Part shown: one piece after another, positions 38,949-48,447 of the stretch | Layout of the letters: each line of letters starts with the position of its first letter | How positions within the stretch are numbered: the stretch's first letter is position 1 | NCBI GenBank assembly: GCA_041319085.1 | Contig: CP101033.1 | Span: 55,001 to 119,000, forward strand | Length of the DNA stretch: 64,000 nt | Direction: 5' to 3' | Source of the DNA: Aeromonas veronii | Lineage (GTDB): Bacteria > Pseudomonadota > Gammaproteobacteria > Enterobacterales > Aeromonadaceae | The notes under the pieces: model-generated | Told to the model about the DNA's origin: nothing | Databases searched by the model: none | The model's input: the letters and a program-made list of their open reading frames with translations, nothing else | Position numbers and translations under genes: made by a program

Positions 38949-40349
38949 TCAGGCGAGGGCTTGCTGAGCCTGAGGTGCCGCGCCAAACCAGGCGAGCTGG
39001 TCGGCCAGGGTCACTACCGAGCCCACCATGATGAGGGCGGGGCTCTCGACCCCCACTGCCAGTGCGGGCAGCTGGTCGAGGGTGCCGCGAATGACCCGCT
39101 GGCAGGGTTGGGTGCCGCGCTCGATCAGCGCTACCGGGGTGTTGCCCGCCTTGCCGTGGGCCAGCAGCTGCTCGCGGATGGTGGCGCAGGATGAGAGCCC
39201 CATATAGAACACCAGCGTCTGTTTGTCCTTGGCCAGCAGCGGCCAGTCGAGATCCCGGGCACCCCCCTTGCCGTGGGCGGTGACGAAGCGCACGCTCTGG
39301 GCGTGATCGCGGTGGGTCAGCGGAATGCCGGCGTAGGCGGCACAGCCGCTGGCCGCGGTGATCCCCGGCACCACCTGAAAGCCGATGCCGCTGCCGACCA
39401 GCGTTTCCAGCTCTTCGCCGCCACGGCCGAAGATAAAGGGGTCGCCCCCCTTCAGCCGTACCACCCGTTGCCCTTTATTCGCCTCCTCCAGCAACAGTTG
39501 GTTGATCCCCTGCTGCGGTACGCAGTGGTTGCCCGCCTGCTTGCCGACGAAGATGCGTTTGGCATCCCGGCGCACCAGCGCCATCACCTCGTCGGAGACC
39601 AGCCGGTCATAGACCACCACGTCCGCCTGCTGCATCTGGCGCAGGGCGTGCAGGGTGAGCAGACCCGGATCGCCGGGGCCAGCTCCCACCAGCACTACTT
39701 CGCCAGCGCTCTGGCTTTCGTCGGCAAACAGGCTGTCGGCCAGCTGATTGGCAGAGGCGTGATCGCCCCGCGCCAGCGCCTGACCGAGTCGGTCGGCCCC
39801 GAGCAGCCGTTCCCAGAAGCGGCGCCGCTCTCCCATGCTGGCGAAGCGCGCCTTGACCCGCTCCCGCAGGCTGCCGGCGAAGGTCGCGACGGCGCCCAGA
39901 TGCTGAGGCAGCAGGGCTTCGAGTTTTTCCCGCAGCAAGCGGGCCAGCACCGGCGCCTTGCCGCCGGAGGAGATGGCCACCATCAGCGGCGAGCGGTCGA
40001 TGATCGACGGCATGATGAAGCTGGAGCGTTTCGGGTCATCCACCACGTTGGCGAAGATCCGCGCCTGATTGGCGCTCTGGTAGACCAGCGCATTCACCTC
40101 GCGCCGATCGGTGGCGGCCACCACCAGCCACTTGCCTGCTAGCTGCGCCGGCTCGAATTCGCCGGCCAGCCACTCGATGGTCCCGTTGACAGCCAGTTCC
40201 GCCAGCTCGGGGTCAAGCTCGGGGGCTACGACTGTGAGCTGGGCACCGGCATCCAGCAGCAGGCGTGCCTTGCGCTCCGCTACCTCGCCGCCGCCGACCA
40301 GCAGCACGGGTTTATTGTCGAGTCGGCAAAAGATGGGCAAGTAGTCCAT
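38949..40349 (-). CDS. cysG: Siroheme synthase CysG (trifunctional)
   Basis: 466 residues; makes siroheme, the prosthetic group of NirB, from uroporphyrinogen III. Residues 1-150: NAD-dependent precorrin-2 dehydrogenase/ferrochelatase ([21 protein letters not shown]). Residues from about 215: SAM-dependent uroporphyrinogen III methyltransferase ([64 protein letters not shown]). Last gene of nirBDC-cysG, 12 bases after nirC, the same order as in E. coli. Confidence 0.96.
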   Translation of the reverse strand: MDYLPIFCRLDNKPVLLVGGGEVAERKARLLLDAGAQLTVVAPELDPELAELAVNGTIEWLAGEFEPAQLAGKWLVVAATDRREVNALVYQSANQARIFANVVDDPKRSSFIMPSIIDRSPLMVAISSGGKAPVLARLLREKLEALLPQHLGAVATFAGSLRERVKARFASMGERRRFWERLLGADRLGQALARGDHASANQLADSLFADESQSAGEVVLVGAGPGDPGLLTLHALRQMQQADVVVYDRLVSDEVMALVRRDAKRIFVGKQAGNHCVPQQGINQLLLEEANKGQRVVRLKGGDPFIFGRGGEELETLVGSGIGFQVVPGITAASGCAAYAGIPLTHRDHAQSVRFVTAHGKGGARDLDWPLLAKDKQTLVFYMGLSSCATIREQLLAHGKAGNTPVALIERGTQPCQRVIRGTLDQLPALAVGVESPALIMVGSVVTLADQLAWFGAAPQAQQALA

Positions 40350-40361
40350 GGGGCCTCCGGA

Positions 40362-41174
40362 TCAGGCGGTTTGGGTCTGGTTGGCGGTGCTGGTGGTGTC
40401 GCTCACCGCGACTGGGCGCTCAGCCTTGGGGGTGGCATACCAGTAGCCGAGGCCCATGAAGAGGGCGCCGGAGACGGTGTTGCCCAGGGTCACCCACAGC
40501 AGGTTGTGGCCGATGCCGCCCAGGGTGTAGGCCTCGGAGTGGGCACCGAACCAGGAGAGGGCGAACAGGGTCATGTTGGCGATGGAGTGCTCGTAGCCGG
40601 AGGCGATAAAGGCCAGCAGGCACCACCAGATGGCGATGAAGCGGGCGGCCCCTTCGGTGCGCAGCGCCATCCAGATGGCGAGGCAGACCAGCCAGTTGCA
40701 CAGCACGCCCTTCATAAACAGGGTCAGCGCCGGTGCCTGGGTCTTGGCCAGCGCCACCTTGTGCGCCAGGCTGCCAGCGTCCGGCAGCAGGCTGCCGCCG
40801 TAGGAGTAGATGAGCGCCACCGCGATGGAGCCGAGCAGGTTGCCGGCCCAGGTCTGCGGCAGGATGCGTAGCAGGTCGGCCATGGTGATCTTGCCGCTCT
40901 TCACCCCGAAGGTGAGGAACATGGTGTGGCCGGTGAACAGCTCAGAGCCGGCGATGACAACTAAGGTCAGGGCGATGCCGAAGGTGGCCCCCATCACCAG
41001 CGGCCGGATGGCGGGATCCACCAGATTGCCGAGGGTGAAGATGAGGATGATGCCAAGGCCCACATAGGCCCCCGCCATGGCGGAGCTGAGCCAGAAGCCG
41101 AGTTTGTCACTGCGCTCGAAGCGGTTGATGCGGGCCGCGTTGGCGGCGCACTTGTTAATGGTTTCCGTGTACAT
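40362..41174 (-). CDS. nirC: Nitrite transporter NirC (formate/nitrite channel family)
   Basis: 270 residues with six membrane helices; a pentameric FNT channel moving nitrite across the inner membrane. Family marks: GAYVGLGIILIFTLG near the start, GSELFTGHTMFLTFG, LCNWLVCLAIWMAL and the pore region SGYEHSIANM (conserved N-x2-N-like and H). Between nirD and cysG, as in enterobacteria. Its C-terminal tail is hydrophilic. Confidence 0.94.
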   Translation of the reverse strand: MYTETINKCAANAARINRFERSDKLGFWLSSAMAGAYVGLGIILIFTLGNLVDPAIRPLVMGATFGIALTLVVIAGSELFTGHTMFLTFGVKSGKITMADLLRILPQTWAGNLLGSIAVALIYSYGGSLLPDAGSLAHKVALAKTQAPALTLFMKGVLCNWLVCLAIWMALRTEGAARFIAIWWCLLAFIASGYEHSIANMTLFALSWFGAHSEAYTLGGIGHNLLWVTLGNTVSGALFMGLGYWYATPKAERPVAVSDTTSTANQTQTA

Positions 41175-41191
41175 CTTATGAGTCCTTGAAA

Positions 41192-41211
41192 GGGCTGCCT
41201 GCAGGCAGCCC
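41192..41211 (-). terminator. Palindrome between nirD and nirC
   Basis: GGGCTGCCTGCAGGCAGCCC is a perfect 20-base palindrome with only a short T-stretch after it. Probably a partial terminator or message-stabilising hairpin that sets nirC below nirBD. Confidence 0.6.
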
Positions 41212-41231
41212 GAAAGAGAGTGAAATCGGCT

Positions 41232-41311
41232 TTAGACGGTGCCCCAGACCTGCTGGTCGCGCACTTCAACGGGGTATCCCTGTACCGACATAGATCTGGG
41301 GGTTGTCGACA
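41232..41311 (-). repeat. Diverged duplicate of the nirD 3' end
   Basis: Directly after the nirD stop lies a second copy of its last codons. 41232-41291 reads MSVQGYPVEVRDQQVWGTV and a stop, against MSVQSYPAEVRDQQVWVAV in nirD (41312-41371): 50 of 60 bases agree, and about half of the changes are silent or swap one stop for another. Upstream, GACAACCC is also shared, but the spacing differs, so the copy is out of frame before its ATG. There is no clear ribosome site, so it is scored as a repeat, not a gene. Confidence 0.85.
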
Positions 41312-41632
41312 TCAGACGGCGACCCAGACCTGCTGATCGCGTACTTCAGCGGGATAGCTCTGCACCGACATCGCAGGGTTGTCGAAACAGTGGCCATCGC
41401 TCAGGCGAAAGCGCTGCTTCTTGAGCGGGCTGGCGACCCAGAGCTCGCCGTCGTGTTCGCAAATCAGGCCCCGCGACAGCACGTTGGCGGCGAAGAAGGG
41501 ATCCCGGTTGTCGATGGCGAACACCTCGGCGGCCGCGCTCGGGCGGAACAGAGCGATCTGGCGACCTTCAATGAGGGCGCACACACCGGTTCCCGGCAGG
41601 ATATCGTTGAGTTGGCAGGCAAGTTTCATCAT
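41312..41632 (-). CDS. nirD: Nitrite reductase small subunit NirD
   Basis: 106 residues, partner of NirB in cytoplasmic NADH-dependent nitrite reduction to ammonium. Rieske-like fold, but the iron-sulfur ligands are missing, as is normal for NirD; IDNRDPFF, GLICEHDGELWVASPLKKQRFRL are conserved. Start overlaps the nirB stop by ATGA. A diverged copy of its own 3' end follows the stop. Confidence 0.93.
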   Translation of the reverse strand: MMKLACQLNDILPGTGVCALIEGRQIALFRPSAAAEVFAIDNRDPFFAANVLSRGLICEHDGELWVASPLKKQRFRLSDGHCFDNPAMSVQSYPAEVRDQQVWVAV

Positions 41633-44175
41633 TTGGTCTCCACCTCGATCTGGTAGACGGGGATGCGCTCGGCCGGGGTGGCCGGTCGGTGCTGATCGCG
41701 TTCGCTGACGAACTGAACGTCCGGGTCGCGCTTGTCGCTGTTGATGAAGTGGCTAAAGCGCTTGAGTGCCTCCTCTTCGTTGAGGGTGCGCGACCATTCG
41801 CACTCGTAGCTGTCGATCAGGGTCTGGATATCGCGCTCCAGCGTCTCGGCCAGCCCCAGCTTGTCGTCGACGATCACCTCGCGCAGGTAGTCGACGCCCC
41901 CTTCCAGATTGCCGAGCCAGACCGAGGTGCGCTGCAGTTTGTCGGCGCTGGTGACGTAGAACATCATAAAACGGTCGATCAGCTTGATGAGAGTTTCGCG
42001 GTCGAGGTCAGACGCCAGCAGATCGGCGTGGCGCGGCTTCATGCCGCCGTTGCCGCCCACATAGAGGTTCCAGCCCGCGTCGGTGGCGATGATGCCGACA
42101 TCCTTACCTTGGGCTTCCGCACATTCGCGGGTACAGCCGGAGACGCCGAACTTCATCTTGTGGGGGGTGCGAATGCCCTTGTAGCGGTTCTCGAGGAAGA
42201 CCCCGAGGCCAACGCTGTCCTGTACGCCGAAGCGGCACCAGGTGCTGCCGACGCAGGTTTTGGCCATGCGCAGTGCCTTGGCGTAGGCCTGACCGGTCTC
42301 GAAGCCGGCCGCCAGCAGTTTGCGCCAGATGGCGGGCAGGTCATCCTTCTGGGCCCCGAACAGGCCGATGCGCTGGGCGCCGGTGATCTTGGTGTAGAGC
42401 TTGTAGTCGCGGGCCACTTCGGCCACCGCCAGCAGCCCCTCCGGGGTCACCTCGCCACCGGCCATGCGCGGGATGACGGAGTAGCTGCCGTCCTTCTGCA
42501 TGTTGCCGAGGAAGATATCGTTGGTGTCCTGCAGCGGGGTGTTGCGCGGGCTCAGCACATGCTCGTTCCAGCAGGAGGCGAGGATGGAGCCGACGGTCGG
42601 TTTGCACACCTCGCAGCCATAGCCCTGACCGTGCTTGGCCAGTAGCTCGTCGAAGCTCTTGATCCCCTCCACCTTGACCAGATGGAACAGCTCCTGACGG
42701 GAGTGGGGGAAGTGGGCGCAGAGGTGGTTGTTGACCTCGATGCCCTGCTTCACCAGCTCGGCGTTGAGCACCTGACTGATGAGCGGCACACAGCCGCCAC
42801 AGCCGGTACCGGCCTTGGTGTGCTGCTTGATGGCGGCCAGCGTGGTATGACCTTCGGCCACCGCCTTGGCGATGTCGCCCTTGGAGACGTCGAAGCAGGA
42901 GCAGATCTGGGCGCTCTCTGGCAGGGCATCCACCCCCAGGGTCGGCTTGGCACCGGCGTAGGCGGGCAGGATCAGGGTGTCCGGGTGGCTCGGCAGCGGC
43001 AGGGTGTTGAGCATCATCTGCAGCAGGTTGCCGTAATCTTCCACGTCACCCACCAGCACGGCGCCGAGCAGGCGGCTGTTGTCTTCGCTCACCACGATCT
43101 TCTTGTAGACGCCAGCCTGATCGTCCTGGAACACATAGCTGTGGCTGCCCGGGGTGCGGCCATGGGCATCACCGATGGAGCCGACGGAGACGCCGAGCAG
43201 TTTCAGCTTGGCGCTCATGTCCGCCCCTTCGAAGCGGCTGTCGCCGCCGAGCAGATGGTCGACGGTGATCTGGGCCATCTTGTAGCCCGGGGCTACCAGC
43301 CCGAAGAAGCGGCCCTGCCAGGCGGCGCACTCGCCGATGGCATAGATGTCGGGGTCTGAGGTGAGGCAGTGATCATCGATCTCAACCCCACCACGCGGGG
43401 CTATGGCGAGATCACCGTAGCGGCCAAGGGTATCCTGCGGGCGAATGCCGGTGGAGAAGACCACCACATCCACTTCAAGCTGGCTGCCGTCGGCGAAGGC
43501 GAGGCGGTGTTTCGCCTGCTCGCCGCCATGCATCAGGATCTCGCTGGTGCTCTTGCTGGTGTGCACCTGCACGCCCATGGATTCAATCTTGCGGCGCAGC
43601 AGCTGGCCGCCCTGACCATCGAGCTGCTCGGCCATCAGCACAGGGGCAAACTCCACTACGTGGGTCTCGAGACCCAGCGCCTTGAGGGCGCCGGCGGCTT
43701 CGAGGCCAAGCAGGCCGCCCCCGATCACCACCCCGCTCTTGCCGCTCTTGGCGGCGCTGCGGATGGCTTTCAGATCCTCGATGGTGCGATAGACGAAGCA
43801 CTCGTGGTGCTGACTGCCCGCAATGGAGGGCACCCAGGGGTAGGAGCCGGTGGCCAGAACCAGCTTGTCATATCCGACCACAGTGCCCTTGTTGGAGTGC
43901 ACTTCGCGGTTGGCCCTGTCGATTGTTTTCACCGCTTCGCCCAGCAGCAACCGGATGCCGTGCTTGTCGTAGACGCCGGGTTTGACGAGGGAGAGATCTT
44001 CACTGGTGTGATGGGAGAAGTAGGAGGAGAGATGGACGCGATCGTAGGCGGGACGGGGTTCTGCACCGAAGACGGTGATCTCGTAGCGGCCCGGGTCGGC
44101 CCGCTCGATCAGCTCTTCGATGAAGCGGTGCCCCACCATGCCGTTGCCCACAACGACCAGTCTGACTTTGCTCAT
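41629..44175 (-). CDS. nirB: NADH-dependent nitrite reductase large subunit NirB
   Basis: 848 residues, as in E. coli. Order: FAD/NAD(P)H domain (VVVGNGMVGHRF at 6-17, VIGGGLLGLEAAGAL near 150), a BFD-like [2Fe-2S] cysteine cluster (CSCFDVSKGDI, TGCGGCVPL), then the nitrite/sulfite reductase ferredoxin half and the siroheme/[4Fe-4S] site with cysteines in CRFGVQD, SGCTRECAEAQGKDVG. Reduces nitrite to ammonia using siroheme from CysG. ATG 44175 fits the family start; the 11 codons before it do not. First gene of the operon, under an FNR site. Confidence 0.96.
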   Translation of the reverse strand: MSKVRLVVVGNGMVGHRFIEELIERADPGRYEITVFGAEPRPAYDRVHLSSYFSHHTSEDLSLVKPGVYDKHGIRLLLGEAVKTIDRANREVHSNKGTVVGYDKLVLATGSYPWVPSIAGSQHHECFVYRTIEDLKAIRSAAKSGKSGVVIGGGLLGLEAAGALKALGLETHVVEFAPVLMAEQLDGQGGQLLRRKIESMGVQVHTSKSTSEILMHGGEQAKHRLAFADGSQLEVDVVVFSTGIRPQDTLGRYGDLAIAPRGGVEIDDHCLTSDPDIYAIGECAAWQGRFFGLVAPGYKMAQITVDHLLGGDSRFEGADMSAKLKLLGVSVGSIGDAHGRTPGSHSYVFQDDQAGVYKKIVVSEDNSRLLGAVLVGDVEDYGNLLQMMLNTLPLPSHPDTLILPAYAGAKPTLGVDALPESAQICSCFDVSKGDIAKAVAEGHTTLAAIKQHTKAGTGCGGCVPLISQVLNAELVKQGIEVNNHLCAHFPHSRQELFHLVKVEGIKSFDELLAKHGQGYGCEVCKPTVGSILASCWNEHVLSPRNTPLQDTNDIFLGNMQKDGSYSVIPRMAGGEVTPEGLLAVAEVARDYKLYTKITGAQRIGLFGAQKDDLPAIWRKLLAAGFETGQAYAKALRMAKTCVGSTWCRFGVQDSVGLGVFLENRYKGIRTPHKMKFGVSGCTRECAEAQGKDVGIIATDAGWNLYVGGNGGMKPRHADLLASDLDRETLIKLIDRFMMFYVTSADKLQRTSVWLGNLEGGVDYLREVIVDDKLGLAETLERDIQTLIDSYECEWSRTLNEEEALKRFSHFINSDKRDPDVQFVSERDQHRPATPAERIPVYQIEVETK

Positions 44176-44245
44176 AGTTGCCTCAAGTTTGGAGTAATAA
44201 AACATCATTCTGGGGCTAGGCTACCCAGTCAGTCGGGGCGGGCAA

Positions 44246-44259
44246 TTGATGCAAATCAA
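44246..44259 (-). promoter_or_regulatory. FNR site of nirB
   Basis: TTGATGCAAATCAA is a perfect match to TTGAT-N4-ATCAA. It is 71 bases before the nirB start, fitting anaerobic activation at about -41.5 of a promoter. The 304-base gap (44176-44479) also holds the terminator of the exporter operon and no gene. Confidence 0.9.
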
Positions 44260-44413
44260 GTGTCTATTTATATATCTCGTCAGGGGTAATTCGATAAAAT
44301 TCAAAGATATACAAAAATAGGTATACCAGTTGATTATTTCTGGGCTAGCTCGGGGTGAGGGATGGTGGCGAGCAAGCCCACTTTCCACAGCCGGGGAGTG
44401 AAAACTTCTGTCG

Positions 44414-44447
44414 GAAAAAGGCCGGCCTCGCATTGGGCGAGACCGGC
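44414..44447 (-). terminator. Terminator of the HlyD/ABC-2 exporter operon
   Basis: GCCGGCCTCGC and GCGAGACCGGC pair with one mismatch around ATTGG, followed on the minus strand by TTTTTCC, about 33 bases after the last permease. Confidence 0.85.
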
Positions 44448-44479
44448 ATCAATGGGCATCATCCGAGCAAGGCGGCGTG

Positions 44480-45568
44480 TCAGGCGATATGGCGGCGGAA
44501 CATGGCGAGCGCCAGCGACAATGTGATGCCGGCGATGGCGAGCAGTGGCCAGAGCAGGGGCCAGGCGGCCGACCAGTCAAACCCCTTGAGGAAGACCCCC
44601 TTGAGCAGCACGATGAAGTGGGTGAGGGGGTCGATGGCCGCCAGCCACTGGAACACCTGCGGCATGTTCTCCACCGGCGAGATGTAGCCCGAGAGGATCA
44701 CCGCCGGGACGGTGAAGGAGAAGACCCCGAGAAACGCCTGTTGCTGGGTTGAGCAGAACGACGAGATGAAGAGTCCGATCCCGGCTAGTGCCAGCCCGTA
44801 GCAGACCATGCCCGCCATCAGCAGGCTGAGGCTGCCGGCAAAGGGGAGGTGAAAGACAAAACGGGCGGCCAGCGCGACTATGCACCCTTGTCCCACCGCC
44901 ACCATGATGCCGGGCACCGCCTTGCCCGCCATGATCCAGCCTGCGGTGAGGGGGGAGACCAGCAGTTGGTCGAAGGTGCCCTCTTCCCGCTCCCGCGCGA
45001 CCGAGAGGGCGGTGACGATAAGACAGCCGGTGGTGGTGATGATGGCCACCAGCGCGGGCAGGATATGCCAGTGGAACTCGACGTTGGGGTTGTAGAGGTT
45101 GCGCACCGCCAGCTCGGGTTGCCCCTTGCCCTCACTTTGCCAGCGGGCGATCACCTGACTGATGTAGCCTGCCGCCACCTGACCGCCGTTGGAGCGGCGG
45201 CCATCGATGATCAGCTGCACCTTGGCCGGTTCACCGCGCGCCAATCGGCGGGAGAAATCACTCGGAATAATCAGCCCGAGCAGCGCCTGTTGCCCGGTGA
45301 TGGCCTCGGTCATGCCCGCCTCGCCCTGCACCGGGATGATGGTGGTGAAGGCGGGCATATGGGTGAGGCGTTCCAGCAGCTCGCGGCTCTGGGCACCGCC
45401 ATCCTGGTTGTAGATGGCCAGCGTGTTGCCGGTCACCTCCAGAGTGGCGGCGAACGGGAAGAGGGCGGTTTGCAGCAGCACCGGCATGATGAGCAGAAAG
45501 CGCCCCTGGGTATTGCCCATCAGGGCCTGCAGCTCTTTTCGGATCAGCCACCAGAGTCGGATCAGCAT
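44480..45568 (-). CDS. ABC-2 type exporter permease (second)
   Basis: 362 residues, YhhJ/YbhR-like. One membrane helix near the start (FLLIMPVLLQTALFPFAA), a periplasmic domain of about 140 residues, then five helices; PLTAGWIMAGKAVPG and GYISPVENMPQVFQWLAAIDPLTHFIVLLKG are family blocks (the ENMP motif). It pairs with the permease encoded 3 bases upstream and with the double ATPase. Likely exports a drug or toxic compound; substrate unknown. Confidence 0.9.
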   Translation of the reverse strand: MLIRLWWLIRKELQALMGNTQGRFLLIMPVLLQTALFPFAATLEVTGNTLAIYNQDGGAQSRELLERLTHMPAFTTIIPVQGEAGMTEAITGQQALLGLIIPSDFSRRLARGEPAKVQLIIDGRRSNGGQVAAGYISQVIARWQSEGKGQPELAVRNLYNPNVEFHWHILPALVAIITTTGCLIVTALSVAREREEGTFDQLLVSPLTAGWIMAGKAVPGIMVAVGQGCIVALAARFVFHLPFAGSLSLLMAGMVCYGLALAGIGLFISSFCSTQQQAFLGVFSFTVPAVILSGYISPVENMPQVFQWLAAIDPLTHFIVLLKGVFLKGFDWSAAWPLLWPLLAIAGITLSLALAMFRRHIA

Positions 45569-45571
45569 GGG

Positions 45572-46681
45572 TTACTCCAGAGTGCGCCGCGTCTTGCGGG
45601 CGGTCAGGGCCAGCCAGAAACCGGCCAGCAGCAGCAGACAGAAACCGTTGACCAGCAGGATCGAGAAGACGCTGCCCGCCTGATAGAGGGTCTGCAGCGA
45701 GCTCGCGAAGTAACGGGCTGGAATGAAGTGGGTGATGGCCCGAAGCCAAGGCGGCATGCTGGCGATCTCGAACACGAAGCCTGACAGCATCACCGCGGGC
45801 AGAAAGGCGGCGATCAGCGCCGCCTGCGCGGCGTTGAACTGGCTGCGCATCACGGTGGAGAGAAACAGCCCGAGCCCGAGGGCGCTGCCGAGAAAGACGC
45901 TGGTGACCAGAAAGAGCAGCAGCAGGGAGCCGCGCCACGGCACGCCCATTACCGCCACCGAGAAGAGCAGGCAGAGCAGCATGGCGATGATGCCAAGGCC
46001 ATAGTAGGGCAGCAGCTTGGAGAGCAGCAGCTCCCCCTTGGTGACCGGGGTGGCGAGCAGCGCCTCCATGGTACCGCGCTCCCACTCCCGCGCCACCACC
46101 AGCGAGGTGAGCAGGGCGCCTATGATGGTCATCACCACCGCAATGGAGCCCGGCACCAGAAAGTTGCGGCTCACCAGCGCCGGGTTGAACCAGGCGCGGC
46201 TCTCTATCGACACCGGCATGGTGACCCTTTCGCCCGCGAGCCACCCCTGCCAGATCCCCTGCACATAGTTGGTGACGAAGTTGGCGGTGTTGGGCTCGGA
46301 GCCATCGGTGAGCAGCAGCGCCTGCGGCGTGCCATTGCCCTGACCGGCCAGCGCGCGGGAGAGGCCGTCATCGATCACCAGCAGGCCGCGGATCTCGCCA
46401 CGGGCCAGAGTGGCGAGCAGGGACTCCTTGCTCGGGCCGCTGTGGATCTCCAGTGCGGTAGAGCCGCGCAGGGCCTGCTCCAGCCGCACCGCCGGGGCGC
46501 CGCTGTCGGTACGCCAGATGCCGAGGCGCAGATGGTCCACATCCAGATTGATGGCGTAACCCATCACCACCAGCAGCACCACCGGCATGATGAAGGCGAT
46601 GAGGATGCTGCTCGGGTCACGGACGATTTGCAGCGTCTCCTTGCGGCAGAGGGCCAGCAGTCGCCGACGGTTGATGCTCAT
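45572..46681 (-). CDS. ABC-2 type exporter permease (first)
   Basis: 369 residues, YbhS/YhhJ-like, paralogous in layout to the next gene: cytoplasmic start [18 protein letters not shown], helix, periplasmic domain, five helices, with GFVFEIASMPPWLRAITHFIPARYF near 285-310. ATG 46681 overlaps the ATPase stop by 4 bases (ATGA); the reading frame before it belongs to another frame of the ATPase gene and is ignored. Confidence 0.9.
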   Translation of the reverse strand: MSINRRRLLALCRKETLQIVRDPSSILIAFIMPVVLLVVMGYAINLDVDHLRLGIWRTDSGAPAVRLEQALRGSTALEIHSGPSKESLLATLARGEIRGLLVIDDGLSRALAGQGNGTPQALLLTDGSEPNTANFVTNYVQGIWQGWLAGERVTMPVSIESRAWFNPALVSRNFLVPGSIAVVMTIIGALLTSLVVAREWERGTMEALLATPVTKGELLLSKLLPYYGLGIIAMLLCLLFSVAVMGVPWRGSLLLLFLVTSVFLGSALGLGLFLSTVMRSQFNAAQAALIAAFLPAVMLSGFVFEIASMPPWLRAITHFIPARYFASSLQTLYQAGSVFSILLVNGFCLLLLAGFWLALTARKTRRTLE

Positions 46682-48447
46682 GCGTCCTCCTCGCTGGCCC
46701 GCTCGACCAGGGTGATAAAGGCCTCTTCCATTGTTGGCAAAGAACAGGTCGGCAAGGAGCCGGTTGGCAAAGAAGTCGCCGTCTCTTTGGCGGCCAGCCC
46801 CTTGAGATCGTCCGGGGTGCCGAGTGCCAGCAGCTTGCCGCGATAGATGAGGGCGATGCGGTCGCAATACTCAGCCTCATCCATAAAGTGGGTGGTGACC
46901 AGCACGGTGACGCCGTGATCGGCCAGCGCGTTGATGTGCGACCAGAACTCGCGCCGGGTCACCGGATCGACCCCGGAGGTGGGCTCGTCGAGAAACAGCA
47001 GCGGCGGCTCGTGCAGCAGGGCGCAGGCCAGCGATAAGCGCTGGCGCAGGCCGAGCGGCAGGGATTCCGCCTTCTGATCGAGCCAGGGGGCGAGGGCAAA
47101 GGCAGTCACCATGGCATCGATTCGCGTCTGCTGGTGGCGGCCGAACAGGCCGTAGATACCAGCGAAGAAGGAGAGGTTCTGGGCCACGGTGAGCTGCTTG
47201 TAGAGGGAGAACTTCTGCGCCATGTAACCGAGGCGCTGACGTGCCGCCGAGGGGCTGTGGGCCAGATCGATGCCGGTCACCAGCGCCTGTCCCTCGCTCG
47301 GGCGCAGCAGGCCGCACTCCATCTTGAAGGTGGTGGACTTGCCCGCCCCGTTGGGGCCGAGCAGGCCGAAGATCTCGCCGCGGCGCACCGCAAAGCTGAC
47401 ATCATCGGTGGCGGCAAAATCGCCGAAGCGCTTGGTGAGGTGGCGCGCCTCGATCACCGCCTCGGGGGAGACCCCCTGCGGCAGTTCGGCTTCCCGCATC
47501 CCGGCCGCCAGACTCGACTCCCCACCGGGGCCGCCGCCGAGCAGGTCGATAAAGGCATCCTCCAGCCGGGGCTGGGCCGGTTGAAAGGCACCGTTGGTGA
47601 GATGCAGCTCCGCCAGCGGCGGGGGCGTCATGCCCGGGTGCAGCAGCAGGCGAACCCGCTCCCCCGCCACCGCGCCATCCATCACCGCCGGGTGAGCCAG
47701 AGCCCGGCGCAGCAGGGCACGCCGCTCGCGGCCATCCAGTTGCCCCGCCTCCAGCAGCCAGCAGCGGCTGGCCATGGCCCCCATCAGATCGGCTGGCGTG
47801 CCGCTGGTGCGCACCTCGCCATCCGCCATCAACAGCACGTGGTCGCACAGCTCCGCCTCATCGAGATAGGCGGTACTCCAGAGCACCGTCATTCCCCCCT
47901 TGGCCAGCTCGCGCACCATCTGCCAGAGGGCGCGGCGGGAGATGGGATCGACCCCGACCCCCGGTTCGTCGAGCAGCAGCACATCCGGGGTGCCGAGCAG
48001 GGCGCAGGCCAGCCCGAGTTTCTGTTTCATCCCGCCAGAGAGCTTGCCTGCCGGTCGTGCGGTGAAGCGGGCGAGGTCGGTAAAGGCGAGCAGCCGTGCG
48101 AAGGTGGGCGTGCGTTCGGGCTCCAGTACGCCGCGCAAGTCAGCGTAGAGGGTGAGGTTCTCCAGCACGCTGAGATCCTCGTAGAGACCGAACTGCTGGG
48201 GCATGTAGCTGAGGCGCTGACGCAGCAGATCCCCCTCGCTCACCGGATCCAGCCCCAGCACCCGGATGGTGCCCGCTTCCGGGATCAACAGACCGGCCAG
48301 CAGGCGCAGCAAAGTGCTCTTGCCAGCGCCGTCTGGGCCCACCAGCCCGGTGATGCCGCCAGTCGGAATGGTGGCCGAGATGGCGTTGAGGGCGACCCGC
48401 TCACCAAAGCGTTTGGTGAGCCCTTCAAGGGAGATGGCGCTGCTCAT
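46678..48447 (-). CDS. Fused double ATP-binding protein of the ABC-2 exporter
   Basis: 589 residues, YhiH/RbbA-like without the membrane part. First [15 protein letters not shown] (about 35-46), [29 protein letters not shown]. Second ABC (from about 345): [12 protein letters not shown], signature [16 protein letters not shown] (LPLG replaces LSGG, usual in this family), [12 protein letters not shown]. Near the end [14 protein letters not shown] is a 15-bp repeat expanded three times. Starts by ATGA overlap with hlyD and ends by ATGA overlap with the first permease. Confidence 0.92.
   Translation of the reverse strand: MSSAISLEGLTKRFGERVALNAISATIPTGGITGLVGPDGAGKSTLLRLLAGLLIPEAGTIRVLGLDPVSEGDLLRQRLSYMPQQFGLYEDLSVLENLTLYADLRGVLEPERTPTFARLLAFTDLARFTARPAGKLSGGMKQKLGLACALLGTPDVLLLDEPGVGVDPISRRALWQMVRELAKGGMTVLWSTAYLDEAELCDHVLLMADGEVRTSGTPADLMGAMASRCWLLEAGQLDGRERRALLRRALAHPAVMDGAVAGERVRLLLHPGMTPPPLAELHLTNGAFQPAQPRLEDAFIDLLGGGPGGESSLAAGMREAELPQGVSPEAVIEARHLTKRFGDFAATDDVSFAVRRGEIFGLLGPNGAGKSTTFKMECGLLRPSEGQALVTGIDLAHSPSAARQRLGYMAQKFSLYKQLTVAQNLSFFAGIYGLFGRHQQTRIDAMVTAFALAPWLDQKAESLPLGLRQRLSLACALLHEPPLLFLDEPTSGVDPVTRREFWSHINALADHGVTVLVTTHFMDEAEYCDRIALIYRGKLLALGTPDDLKGLAAKETATSLPTGSLPTCSLPTMEEAFITLVERASEEDA

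Noticed and set aside
46682..46867. Longer start for the first ABC-2 permease
   Set aside because: The extra 62 codons are another frame of the ATPase gene; the ATGA overlap at 46681 is the natural start.
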